Positions 23,109-34,564 are shown, numbered from the stretch's first letter. The stretch is DNA of 64,000 bases from Roridomyces roridus (GCA_029378245.1 JARKIF010000013.1:1116001-1180000); one strand, 5' to 3'. Program-made: numbers and translations. The notes: generated by a model not told the origin, from the sequence alone.

Positions 23109-23155
23109 CTTCAACCGTGTGAACAAATATCAGGCGATCAATCAGTTCAATCAGA
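23109..23155 (-). promoter_or_regulatory. Conserved upstream block of esterase copy 4
   Basis: TCAACCGTGTGAACAAATAT followed by CAGGCGATCAATCAGTTC lies about 205 bp upstream of the copy 4 start and matches the blocks of the other copies. Confidence 0.5.
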
Positions 23156-23395
23156 TGTCTTCATTTTCAATTGGGCTCAAGTCGGCGTGGTTCAATGGAT
23201 ACAACTCTAATGATCCTAGCAAATATTATCTCTTTAATCACCTCCCCTCGAACTTGGAGTAGTTCCCTTCGAGAGTAGGTGTGCGAGAGGGTCATACGGC
23301 GTCGTGGGCCAAGCGGCGAAAGGGTGTGTGGAGATAGCTGCTCGCTCCTAAGTAAGAAGGAACAATTGGCCAACAACAAACTGCGGACAGAGCTG

Positions 23396-24069
23396 GCCCG
23401 TTCGAATCAGGCCTCAGTCCATAAGTAAAATTTCCTGGAGAAATCTTTTACACCCTCGATGAGACATGTACCAACACCAAGACAGGACTACCTTCCCCTT
23501 ATACATCTAGCCAGGAATTGCCAAGTTCAAGATACCGCTGAGTGATGTGTCAGGAAGCAGAGTGTGGAGTGCGAAACGCCCGTTCGATTCGGGTTTCGCA
23601 CCTGGGTCGACATTGGCAACGGACACATTTTTTTTTCTAATGTCACCCACAGAAATGCACTTCTCAGCCAATGCCCTTCCTTGAACAGGTCCCACTTTCT
23701 GGGACAGTACGTATGCGGCGCGCTGCACATCCATGTGCGTCTCATAGCCAGCAATTACTGTGGACAGAGCCGGCTCGTTCGATTCGGACCAGAGTCTATG
23801 GCGTCGTCGCAAATCTTTTACACCGTCGAACAAACTTCGTTGAAAGACTCGGATGCACCCAAAGAGCAAGCCCAGACCCCATCCTTTGCCTCCCACCTAG
23901 TCTCTTATAAACAGACACAATAACATAATAATACATATTAAATCATTCTTCGCCATGTTATGCATTCCACCGAACCGAGCTACTCAAGCACTTCGAATTG
24001 AAAATGCCCCTCAATGAAGTGACTCTGTAACCACTTCCGTGAGGAGTGCGGAACGCCCGTTCGATTCGG
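23396..24069. repeat. Cluster of T-arm-like repeats (CCGTTCGATTCGG)
   Basis: Four copies or variants of CCCGTTCGATTCGG occur at about 23396, 23578, 23773 and 24055. Three further copies are at 4357, 19535 and 21529. Each contains a Pol III B-box-like GTTCGATTC. The 23578 copy sits inside a hairpin (GTGCGAAAC...GTTTCGCAC). Neighbouring sequence is partly shared too: GGACAGAGC before two copies and AAATCTTTTACACC after two copies. The rest of 23.2-24.3 kb holds no gene. Confidence 0.55.
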
Positions 24070-24333
24070 ATATCGCACCTGTGCTGATGGCCTTCCCACT
24101 TTTTCGGTGACCGATAGTGATTTGATCGCAAGGCCTCTGCACACGCGTACCGGTGTAAATTTTGGATACGATACCACCAACGTGGCTGGGCGACGCTGAC
24201 CGCGGTTTTTTTGTTAGACTGGAAGATAGAGAGACGCAAATTCCGTTGGACCATGAATCGCGTTATACATTCAGCTCCCTGGGTAGTCAATCCGTGAAAT
24301 CACAAATTCTGAAAACACTCCGATTCCCCAGTA

Positions 24334-25950
24334 TCACCACTCGCGTAACGCCCCATCCGGCCCGCGCCCTACAACCAAAATCATCAATCCACATGAAAGA
24401 AAAGAAAAGACAGAAAAAAACCACTCACAAACAGGATTCCTCCACGCCCCAACCCTCCCCTCCCTAAACTCCCGATCCTCCATCCTCACCCTCTCCTCAT
24501 CAACAACAATCCCCAACCCAGCGCCCTCAAGCAGTGCCACACTCCCCTCGCTGACGGCAAAGACCTCGGGGTTGGATACGTACGTGAGGAGGTCATGCGA
24601 GGCGGCGTTGTAGTGCATCTGCCAGCTCATCTCGCAGATGACGAAATTGGGCATGGAGAAGCCGAGTTGGAGGCATGCTGCGAAGGCGATGGGGCCTAGA
24701 GGGCAGTGGGGTGCTAATCCGACATCGTATGTCCTGCGGGTGTTTGAGTTGATTGGTCATTTGGATGGAGGGTTGGTACGCACTCTGCCATATTAGCAAT
24801 CCTCCTCGTCTCGCTGATCCCCCCGGCGTGCGCGACGTCCGGTTGTACGATGTCGATACACCCAGCCTCGAAATATGGTCTCACATCCTGCCGTGTGAAC
24901 AAACGCTCGCCAAGCTGTTCTCCCAGTCTTCAGCCGACGAGCTGAAATTAGGACAATACGCACAGCGATAGGAATACCCGTCATCCCATAAAGCGTTTTA
25001 ATCTCCTCCTGCTGCCCGGGAAGAAGCGGCTCCTCGATAAAGAGCGGGTGATGCGGCTCGAGCGCCTTGGCCAGCTGCTTTGCGAGCGGACGGTGCACGC
25101 GTCCGTGAAAGTCGAGTCCGACGTCGAGCCCTATGCTCTTCACCTGTTTCACTCGCTCGATTGTGCCTTCGAGGGCCCGGGGTGAGTCGAGCCAGCCGAT
25201 CTGAGTGCGAAGTTGTCTCGGAAGGGAAGGGTGTTGCGAGATTTGAAAGACGCACACTTTCAACGGCGTTCATTTTGACTGCGGCGAAGCCCTGATCTTT
25301 GCGTGCTTGTGCCTCGGCGAGCACGTCTTGCGGACGATCGCCACCGATCCAGCTGTAGACCTGGCAGCGATTGCGACTGCGGGGATGAGCCTCGATTTGC
25401 GTGTAAATAGAGACGCGTACACTTTGCCGCCGAGAAGCTGCCAGATTGGAACGCCTAGTGTTTTACCCTTGATATCCCTACGAAACAACAAGGGTGACGA
25501 ATAAACCCAGCAAAAAAGGCAACGTACCACAACGCGATGTCCAGTCTGGGCTCGTCAAATGAGTGGCATAGATTAATTGGGCAAAAGCGCACCCAGATAT
25601 CGCACTCATCAACACCGGTCCACCGCGATAGAACCTCAGCCGGTACGCAGTCTGCCAGATGTCTTCGATGTTGGCGCTATCCCAGCCCACGAACCGTTCG
25701 CGCAGATCCGTAAAGGAACCTTCCACAGCCTCGGTGTGGCCTGTCGGTCATTTTTACTTGTTCTGAGAACGATGGATGTAGATGGTAGAGCACCTTCGAG
25801 CGTAGCCTCTCCCCAGCCGACGATGCCTTTCTCGGTCTCGACACGGACGAAGAGCCAGCGAGGACGGACGTAGAACGTTTCGATGGACTTTATTAGGTCG
25901 GATGTCGGGTGAGTGAGGCCTTTGGGGTAGGGGTCTGCAGTCGTTTGCAT
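24334..25950 (-). CDS. Enolase-superfamily sugar-acid dehydratase (galactonate dehydratase-like)
   Basis: Predicted Mg-dependent dehydration of a sugar acid to a 2-keto-3-deoxy acid, in the mandelate racemase / D-galactonate dehydratase group. Exons: 25950-25794, 25740-25593, 25545-25528 (18 nt microexon), 25477-25423, 25360-25256, 25200-24964, 24914-24784, 24733-24429 and 24368-24334, giving 396 aa with all phases consistent. Motifs: FYVRPRWLFVRVET near the N-terminus, AVKMN, the metal ligands LDFHGR, FIEEPLLP and LGER, the base PHCPLGP, then EMSWQMHYN and a C-terminal GPDGALREW. The length is normal for the family. An upstream ATG at 25977 is possible. It lies 119 bp from the next gene on the same strand. 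Confidence 0.9.
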
Positions 25951-26068
25951 CTTCGAAGGGATGAGGTCAAGAGGCAAGAGGAGAAAAGGAGGTCCGATTC
26001 CGAAGCCGATGACATAATTGCTTCCGTGAATCGACGCGTCGTCCTCTCCAAGCAGCCTAGTTCTACTC

Positions 26069-28045
26069 TCAAGCCTCTACCCTAGCAAACCAAACCTCTG
26101 CCTTCTCTTCGACACTCCCTTCCAACTCCCTCACCTCGCCAAACTTGCCCCAAAAGTCACCACGGAACGCCCAGCCTCCAACTCTATCTGCACTCGACGG
26201 AACCCACTCTGCTTCGAAGTGATTGTCCAATCCCACCACGACGTCTCCCGTATCTTCGAGTCCCGTGCTCCCCATGCCCGTGTCCATGCCCGTGGCATAC
26301 CCTTCCTTCCGCCGGACATCCCCATTCGACCACACCACGCTCGCGTTAAACACGTTCCCCTGCCAATGCTCTAGCCTTACATGCGTCGCAAACGTCCGTT
26401 TGAAGGGCGCGATGAACGTCGGGATGTTTGGGTCGACAATCCGGCGTACTACAGGGTCAGCCAGCACAGAGATACATCGTTGGGAACTCGACGTAGAGAC
26501 GAAGCACGGTGCGAGGATGCCATACGCCCCGTTTTCAAACACACCCTCCATCGCCTCGAACTGTGTGGGAGCGACTGGTCGAGGGCGTGGTGGTTTTACC
26601 GCTTCCCTCCGCGCCTTGACATCCGCCTCGATGTAGCGCGCCCTCCAATCAATGGGCTCCAGTCCCAGCATCTTGTCGATAATGGCGAACTTGACGGGCT
26701 CCATGACGCGGACACCCGTGTCGTCGTTACTGAGCACGATCACACCAAAGTCATCTTCTGGCAGCCGCGAGACGATGGTTTTGAAACCTGGATTGCTCCC
26801 ACCGTGCTCGAGTATCTCGTGCCCGCGGTAGGAGAAGCGAGATTGCCCGCACCCGTATACTTTTGGACTCGTCTCGGGAAACTCGGCCTTGGGTAAAAGG
26901 ACAACACTACCGAGCGTGGTGTGCTCAACGACACTCTCTGGGATGATCGTCTCGTTGGTCTCGGGGTGTCGTCCGTTGTTGAGGAGCATCGCCAGCCATC
27001 TCGACTACGTGCCGTCAGATTCGTACTGAGAAAAATCGATAACGACGCACCAAATCACGCGCAGAGCTCAAAATCCCCGCGGCTCCCGCCCAGAATCTCT
27101 CCTCCCCGGGACGCTGAAAGTATGGCACTGTAGCAGTCCGCGTGCCATTCCGCCCGACTTGCAAATCTTTCATGGACCAGTGATGCCCGTGTGCCAACGT
27201 TCCCCGTGCTTCAACCTCGGCCACCGAGTACGTCGAAGCGTTCATGCCGAGGGGCATAAAGATGTGTTGGGCAATGTAGGATTCGAAGGACTGGTTGAGG
27301 AGCGTAGGTTGGAGATGCGAGAGGGCAGTGTACATCCAGTTGCTGTACTGCCGGATGTGAGACTGACGAGGAAGGGAGGAGAGAGAGCACGCGCACCTGA
27401 TACTGCTCACGAAGAGCCGCAGAAGGACGAAAGTATCGGAACTTGGATATCTATGGCGAGTTCAGACCCAAATTCAATTGAGAGCACTCGAACTAACCAT
27501 ACCATCTCAGCCACCTGACCCTCAGTCGGATACGCATACAAATGCCCCGGAATTCCCGTCCGATGCGACAGCATATCTTGTATCGTCACCCCTCTCTCCA
27601 TCTCCTCGTCCATCAACTCCCACTCGGGGAGCACGCTCCCAATGCGAGTATCCCAGCGCAGCGCCCGCCCGCGTTGAGCTGCGAGCGAGTCGTTGGAGAT
27701 GAGCAGCCCGACGCCCATTGCGAGGAAGAGCTTGCTGTCTGAAGCGATGGCGAACAGCGTGTCGGGCGTTACTGGGGAGCCGTCACTGCGTGCTTGGCCG
27801 TAGGACCCGAATTCGATCGTCCATCCCGACCCTAGGGCGGAGTTTTTGTTCTTCTGGACGACGGCTACGGAGAGGCCGGAGGAATTCCAGAATGTGAGTT
27901 GGGAGGATATGAATGTGTCGAGGGAGGGTGTGAGGAGGACGTTTTTCGTGGGTGGGGGGAGGGTAAAGGGGAGTTGGGCGGCGGCGGCGAGGGAGATGAG
28001 GCCTAGGGAGAGGTGGAGGAGCCAGTGCCACATGTCCAATGGCAA
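26069..28045 (-). CDS. Secreted serine beta-lactamase/DD-peptidase-like protein
   Basis: Exons 28045-27503, 27441-27397, 27347-27051 and 27004-26069, all phase 0, give 606 aa (602 if the second Met at 28033 is used). An N-terminal signal peptide is visible (WHWLLHLSLGLISLAAAA). Beta-lactamase fold motifs are in order: SDSK (Ser about 102, Lys 105), YSN (about 197-199) and HGG (about 362-364) in place of KTG. The C-terminal region (about 430-606) is a separate, unrecognised domain. Fungal members are usually extracellular esterases, peptidases or uncharacterised hydrolases; the substrate is unknown. Confidence 0.85.
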
Positions 28046-28532
28046 GAGACCCGATAAGCGGACGTCGGCGCATCAAACTGCCGAGTCCATTGCAAATGTC
28101 TCGTTGGCAATTGGCTGATGGGGGTTTGAACCCCGACCAACTCCAAGCAGGCGTGATGCGCCATCTTGACCAGGAGACCATCATGATCTGGAACTCGGAA
28201 ATATCTCCCGGCGGCCGCGGTCGTTAGGATTGTCGCGCGCGATGCGCCATCTTGACTGAGCCAAGTAAGCTGCCTCAGCCCTTGGTCGAGCTGACTTACC
28301 TTTCTCAATCTCCCACATGAATCGGTCGACGAACTCCATGTCCGCATCATACAGGGCACATCAACGAGCTGGAATCTCAGCTCGCGTCCCTCGGCAGCTT
28401 GGAGCGTACCCCCGATTCTCCCGATTTGATGACGCATATTTCTCGCGTATCATTGGGGATTACGACCCACCGGAATGCTTCTGAATCTTTGGCTCTTTCT
28501 CTCCCCTCCCCCATGCTAGAGACGGACTGGGA
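28046..28532. other. Gene-free spacer
   Basis: Nothing coding recognised. GATGCGCCATCTTGAC is repeated directly at about 28157 and 28242. A B-box-like GGTTTGAACCCC near 28125 is discussed under rejected items. Confidence 0.4.
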
Positions 28533-30146
28533 ATGAACACGGTGACCAAGGATGTTCAGATTCAAGTGTTAGTCGCTCCCCTCTCCTCTCCTCTTCTTGT
28601 CTTTGTTTGAATTCTCATTCCCGTCCAGGAACGTCGGCCACTATCTCGATGCCATCTCCTTCACTATCCTATTCTACGACTTTTTCTTGACTTTGGGGAT
28701 GGAGATTTCCAGGTGGGATGGACCCCCGCCGTGGGGTATGTGTGCCTGACGAGCGTGTGCAGGTACTGGCGGCTGGAGTTTTCATGGGCAACGATTTTAT
28801 TCTTGGTGCGTGTGCACTCGACAGCATCCCGACCCAATATTGACTCAAACCCAGTGTAATCGATACATTACCTTGCTGGGGAATATTCCTATCGTATTCC
28901 AGTCGTTTTGGACCACACCGGGGACGCCACAGAAACTCGAGGTCCGCAAACCACTTGTCTTTTTTGTGATAGATCTATACTGACTCCGTTGCTCAGACGT
29001 ACGTCCACCCCATCCTATCCGGACTCGGATTCAACTCCATTTAGATGTCGGGTCCTGAGTGTGTACCACCAGTATTTCATCATCGTCTTGCAGACGCTCG
29101 GCGGAGGTACGTCGTCCGTCTCTTCATTCCTGTTTTCACCCGCTCATCCCGAGTAGTGATCCTCATCATGAGGACCTACGCCCTCTACGGACGCAGTAAA
29201 CGGATTCTCATATTTCTACTGGTGCTCACGCTGGGCGTAATCGGCGGTGTCGTCGTACGTCTCTCGCACTTTCTCTGATGATCTGCGCATACCGAATTGA
29301 TGCATAGGGAAGCACCATATTCTCCGGCAAGTCTTCCCGCGACGAGATGGATGTGCCGTTGCTCATCGGGTGCACGTATGAATTAACGCGGAGGCAGTAT
29401 GTGCTCCCAGTCCGGATCCCTTCTCTCGTGCACTAACCTTTCCAAGGGGTTTGGGCCATGCTATATCCTGGGCTGTCACCGCCGGCTTCGACCTTGTCGT
29501 CTTCGCTCTGACATTGTATCGCGCGCTCAGCCAACGGCAGCAAAACAGGTCCAATCTCTTGCATGTATTATTGCGGGATGGTTGTATCTATTTCGGGTGC
29601 GTGTTATCTTGCTCTTGTAAGGAGCTCGAGATTAAACGAATTCGTCAGGGTGATGGTTCTCTGCAATTTGGCCAACATTCTTACTTTCGTTGCTGTGAGT
29701 GCGTTGATTTTATTTCTTGATCGACGCTGACGATTCACCACTAGGTTACTTCCGTGCGTTTCGTTTGCTGTTTTGAACCGTGTGCATTCACGCCGTGCCC
29801 ATAGTCTCACGTCCGCGGCGTCGCAACGACCTTCACGAATATGTACGTACTCATCCTCTCTCATCTTTTAATCTAACCACTTCAATCCGTCCTCAGCGCA
29901 TCCTCGCTGATGATCTCCCGTCTGATGCTCAACATGCGCGACCCCGCCCTGCTGCGCGGGCGGTATCCGTACACTGTGGACACCGACAACGAAAGTCCTT
30001 ACCGAACCACTGACTTCGACGCCGGCGTGTTTACGTCGTACATCGCTCCGAGCGGGACGGTGGATTTACCGAGGGTGCCTGCGCCTGGATCGAGGCAATG
30101 GCAGGGCAGCGAGTATAGCAGCGCATTAGGTTCGTCGTCGTATTGA
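28533..30146 (+). CDS. DUF6533-type polytopic membrane protein (copy 1)
   Basis: Thirteen exons: 28533-28567, 28629-28712, 28763-28805, 28855-28941, 28973-28998, 29045-29106, 29157-29254, 29308-29396, 29447-29596, 29649-29694, 29745-29753 (9 nt), 29805-29842 and 29897-30146. All phases fit and the product is 338 aa. The N-terminus has the DUF6533 pattern: HYLDAISFTILFYDFFLTL, then YWRLEFSW and NRYITLLGN. The body has about seven hydrophobic segments with the family signature RTYALYGRSKR. The C-terminus is a soluble Ser/Pro-rich tail. DUF6533 proteins are basidiomycete-rich membrane proteins of unknown role. It is paired with a paralogue at 30.8 kb. Confidence 0.85.
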
Positions 30147-30264
30147 CAATGAGATGGCTTTCTTTCTTTCCTTTGGCGATCGCGGCTCCGGAGTGTGTGC
30201 CTGTGGGTACCATCGTTGACACGGATCCAGGCAGCTGTCGTCAAGTTGGCAGTTGCGAGTCATA

Positions 30265-30679
30265 GTTCGATTGGTCTAATTAGATATCCCCAAGAGCGAT
30301 TTCACGTTGCTTGGTGGCCGTAATGCAAAGATTTCTTGTTGGAGCTTTGCCGAGTTGACCAGCTTTTAGCACATTCTCAACCACACACTTGTTGAAGAGG
30401 GGGGTCAAGCAAACTGTGCCCGTTTCTGTCTGTCAGTTGAGTATGTGCAGAAGTTTGCAGAGGATACAACACGTACCGCGACGTCAGTTGACAGAGCTGA
30501 ACGGCCTTGACCCAGTTCCGAGCCCTAGCCGCTGGTGCCGAACGGGAGGATCAGAGGACACCGCCAGAGAGGGACCAAGGCGATCACCAAGAGGAGCCAA
30601 GAGCGGAGGCACGGTCGGTCGGCTGGCGGCGTGTCAGGGCTGTCATCCTTTCGGGGAAATCTAATTAGACCAATCGAAC
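30265..30679. mobile_element. 415-bp MITE with 27-bp terminal inverted repeats
   Basis: The left end (30265-30291) begins GTTCGATTGGTCTAATTAGA. The right end (30653-30679) is its reverse complement with one mismatch in 27. There is no coding capacity. The flanks carry TGGCAGTTGC (left, about 30247) and TGGCAGTTGC (right, about 30689), either a flanking duplication or coincidence. It lies between the two DUF6533 genes, 119 bp after the first and 157 bp before the second. Confidence 0.8.
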
Positions 30680-30835
30680 GGTTCCTCTGGCAGTTGCAGT
30701 CTATTCGTGAATGATGCATCACCGCCGCCCGCCCGGGTGTATTGCTTTGGCATCGCCGTGCGATCCTTGGTATCCTTCTCTCTCCTTCCCCACCCACCTT
30801 CATGCTCGTTCCGCTTTTGTTGTCCCTCCTATGAT

Positions 30836-32382
30836 ATGAACGCGTCCGAGATTCAAGCAGAGGTGTTAGTAGGCTCGCTCGAACCCTCCATCCATCGTTC
30901 ACCTACGAGCATTCTTTATCCAGAAACGCTGGATACTACCTCGGCGCCATCTCCTTCGCCCTGCTCTTCCACGAATACTTTATCACCCTCGACATTGAAG
31001 TCGAGCGCTACTGGACTGGAACACACTCACTGCCGACGGTTTTGTTTTTCTTGAATCGATATGTCACGCTCGTGAGTCCTTTCCCTCCCTTTTTTAGCTG
31101 GGAGGAATGAGGTTCAACAAAAGTGCAGCTGGGTAATATCCCTGTAATCGTGGAGAACTATTGGGTTGCGCCGCCTACGCCTCAGAAGATCGCGGTGAGT
31201 GCTCCTTCGTAGGTTGGTTGCGAAACACCGAATCGAATATCGGTTTTTGGTAGACGTGTATCGCCCTGCAGTCCTACCACCGGTATTTCTTCATCGTCGG
31301 GCAAATAATTGTTGGAGGTGCGTCGCTTGGGAGCCTTATCTTACAATGCTCCTCAACACCCACATTCCAATTGGCAGCCATGCTCATGCTCCGCACCTAC
31401 GCGCTCTACGAACGGAGTAAACGCGTCGCAGCGCTGATGGCTGCGTTCAGTATCGCTGTCGTCGTCGTGTGTTTTGTGCGTGGTCGCCTTCAAGTATTTT
31501 CGTTAACTGACCGAGACTCCCGCAGTGGAGCACACTCGTCAAAGCCGGACAATCAGGAGACAACCTCCCGCTTCCTATCGGGTGTACATTCGCTGTGACC
31601 GATTCTCAGTGCGTCTAAATCTCTCTTCCCTTTTCCCTGCCCAAATTGACTTGACACGCTTACTTGCTTCCTAGAAACGTGGCGTTCATAATCTCCTGGG
31701 CAGCCATGAGCGTATTCGACTGCATGATATTCTTGCTCACCTTGGGCCGTGCGTTGACGCCCCGCTCGAGGGAAGGAACCCACCTCCTCACCGTGTTGCT
31801 GCGCGACGGTCAGTCATCGGGGGCATTTCAACTCAAACCAAGACTTATCTATAATCTTTCTCGTGGACAGGATCCATATACTTCGGGTGCGACTTTCTCG
31901 GTTGAATCCCTCCGGGTCTGCACTGTGCTTAAGGATGGGAATGTTTAGTGTCATGATGGTGTGCAATGTAGCGAATATTCTGACCTTTGTGGTGAGTTTT
32001 GGTTATGTTTATGTTTCTTCTTTTCGCTGATTGCGAGTTCCAGCTTGGCGGGGTACGTCCTCCCATGCACAGAAAGATCACCCACGAACTTACTTACTTA
32101 CTTTCATAGGCCTACAGCCGCGGCGTCGGAGCCACGCTAACGAATATGTGCGTTTCCTCCCCGCAGAAACCCCCCGCTCAGATACTTACTTCCATGTTCC
32201 TCAGCATATCATCAATCATGATCTCGCGCCTCATGCTCAACCTCCGCGACCCAGAGCTCAGGCGGCGTGGGCAGGCGGTGGATGATGATGACGAGGACGA
32301 TACGGAACTGGCAGAATTCTCGACGTTCATGATGTCGTTAGCTACTGTCGTTGAACGGCCGAGGGACAGTTTTGTCATATGA
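30836..32382 (+). CDS. DUF6533-type polytopic membrane protein (copy 2)
   Basis: Multi-exon gene with the same layout as its neighbour. The start MNASEIQAE is followed by YYLGAISFALLFHEYFITLD, ERYWTG, LNRYVTLLGN and YHRYFFIVGQIIVG, then RTYALYERSKR, later NVAFIISWAAMSVFDCMIFL, LLTVLLRDGSIYFG and ANILTFV, and an acidic tail (DDDDEDD) with stop at 32382. Exons 2 and 3 of copy 1 are fused here. A minimal upstream ORF (ATG ATA TGA at 30831) overlaps the start codon and may modulate initiation. It converges on the aldolase gene with only 65 bp between stop codons. Confidence 0.83.
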
Positions 32383-32447
32383 AATTCGACATTGTAGTTT
32401 ACGTCTTACTTACTCGTACACTCTTTAATACCAATATGAAAGTAGAT

Positions 32448-33479
32448 TCAAAGCTTGGTCCCGGTGCCAGAGGCGACTGCGAGCTGCTCCAAAATGGCCG
32501 AGGACATGGCCCCGACGTCGCTCGTAACGCTAATCTGCAGCGAATGTCTTCAGCCGTCATAATTCTTGGACAGAAGACAAAAGACAAACCATATCGAACC
32601 CCTCAGCCGCCCGACGCGCGGCCTGGGCACCAGAGGTACAATACATGGCGCTGCAGCACGTCAATCTGAGAAGGCACCAGACTTATGTAGACTCACCACT
32701 TCTTCCCCGCCTGCTGTGCCACTTGCCTAATATGCTGAATCACCTTTTCGACCTCGGGGTGCGGATCTGGCGACGGTGCCGGGTATCCGAGGCAAATCGA
32801 CAAATCATAAGGTCCGATGAACAAAACATCTGCGGTTGTTGTTGTCTCAACGGACGACGGAGATCTGGGGAAGGAACTTTGAAACGCACCGACACCATCA
32901 ACGGCTGCGATCTCCTTGACGTTGTCCAGCCCTTCCTTCGTCTCGATTTGGACCATGACGACGACGGCGTCGTTGGCGGTGGTGAGGTACTCGGCGACGC
33001 TCACGCCCCAGGTGCCGTGTGTGAAGGGACTGCCGAACCCGCGACGCCCGACGGGAGGGAATCGGCTGTCTGCAGCGATCTCTGCTGCTTTGGCCGGTGT
33101 GGAGACCTGGATCATGGAGAGACGATGGATAATCAGCAGAAAGTATCTCAATACATACCATCGGGACTAGGATCCCACGCGCACCGGCGTCCAGCGCGTG
33201 CTTAATCTGCCAACTCGTACTACTGCTGACGCCCGTTGCAGGGATGCGGACGAGTGCGCTTGGGGCATCGGAAGGCCTTACACCGTGGATGGCACTGACG
33301 CTCTCCGCCAGAGTGGGGTGTAGACTCGTCTGTCCGTGCTCGCCGTCGATGCAGACCCAGGAGCACTTTGGACTGGCTTGTGCGACGGTGCGGGCGTGAA
33401 GGAAGCCGGGGCTGGTGAGCCAGACGCCAAAGGCGGGGGTGTTGGCTCGGAAGGCGGTGAGGAGCGGGTGGGTGGTCAT
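32448..33479 (-). CDS. HpcH/HpaI-type class II aldolase
   Basis: Exons 33479-33159, 33106-32890, 32829-32697, 32650-32590 and 32534-32448 give 272 aa with consistent phases. The family cleaves 2-keto-3-deoxy or 4-hydroxy-2-oxo acids to pyruvate plus an aldehyde, using a divalent metal. Motifs: CIDGEHGQ (catalytic His), VRIP (Arg), GARGILVPMV, the metal ligand Glu in QIETKEGLDN, VLFIGPYDLS (Asp) and C-terminal YCTSGAQAA. The length matches the family. Its product type is the natural next step after a sugar-acid dehydratase such as the one at 24.3 kb, but the two are 7 kb apart and not co-transcribed. Confidence 0.88.
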
Positions 33480-33680
33480 TGCCAGCGAAGGGCGTGAGAG
33501 TGAGTCGACGGCGTGGACATAATGGAAGCAGTCAAGTGTGTCATTAGGTTTGGTTTCGAGTACAACTAGTGCGAACTAGCATCTAGGCGCAACAAGAAAT
33601 AATTGTCTGACGACGAGTGAGATGAATTAAGGGATGAGGGGTGTAGTCGCGCACCGGTGATGAGACTAGACGCCGCGACT

Positions 33681-34208
33681 CTAGCTCGTCTTTTCGACCC
33701 ATTCATTCTGCTCCTCGTCCCACACGACATCCAGTTTCCATTTTTGCGTCCCCGACCATTGGTCTGATAAAAATGAATCCCACCAACGGATGTAGACGTC
33801 CCCACTTCGTTCCATCTCGTATCCAGCGACCCGTGGATCTGGACCGAGGAATTCGTGGCTGGGAAAACATCATCACAGTCCACAGAAAAAGGAGAAAAAA
33901 CTGAGAGCGTACCGGCGTGCCACCACGTTGTCTGCGTGCACAAAGTTGACCCAGGTCACACTGGAAGGATCGATATGCTCGAGATAGTACTGGTGTACGA
34001 ATTGGTTGAGATCCGTTCCGTCCCAGACGGTCTGCACGTCCTCGCCGTCTTTCGAGAGGTAGGAGCGCGGGAGATGGAGTTTGACGCGCCGTTTGACGAT
34101 GAATTTGTCCATGGGCCACGTGTGGAGCTGCCATGCACGAGCTCTCTTGAGGGAGGTGAGGTTTTTCAGCGTTGCTGAGCGTGCCTTTTGCTGTTCCTCG
34201 TCGACCAT
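33681..34208 (-). CDS. Small unknown protein, two exons
   Basis: Exons 34208-33913 and 33858-33681 give 157 aa with a phase 2 junction. I do not recognise the family. It is rich in Trp and charged residues: HTWPMDKF, TVWDGTDLNQ, WVNFVHADN, YIRWWDSF and KWKLDVVWDEEQNEW. No signal peptide or membrane segment. An upstream Met at 34289 is possible but adds an unlikely basic leader. It is divergent from the adenylate cyclase gene (356 bp between the ATGs), so the two may share a promoter region. Confidence 0.6.
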
Positions 34209-34564
34209 GTCAAGGTGGTGGTGACTGACTCGGGAGGTTTGATCGCCGATCAAAAGGGACAGCAGACGAGTCTTGCCTTGTCTTGCCACCGACTACCACC
34301 GACGCCACCCGCAGCGATGGTTACACCCTCGACCACCCTGGAGACTCAATCTTGTCTTGGAATCCCTTCTCACCGCCGTTGTATCATAGAGCAGCTGTTT
34401 TAATATATCCTTCTGGGGAATCTCCTTGACATATCTCTGTCGGAAGATGCGACGTCTGCTACACTTGCCACGGACGCGCTTAACGGGAAGATTTTCAAGA
34501 GAGGGTCAATCTCTCTCTCTCTTTGACTCCCTGCATCGTTGAAGCCATTCACAGAGGCCGCACA

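Noticed and set aside
28112..28173. Possible minus-strand tRNA with box A TGGTCAAGATGG and T arm GGGGTTCAAACCCC
   Set aside because: Box spacing is near normal, but the 5' and 3' acceptor strands (GGTCTCC and TCAGCCA) do not pair, so it is not called as a tRNA.
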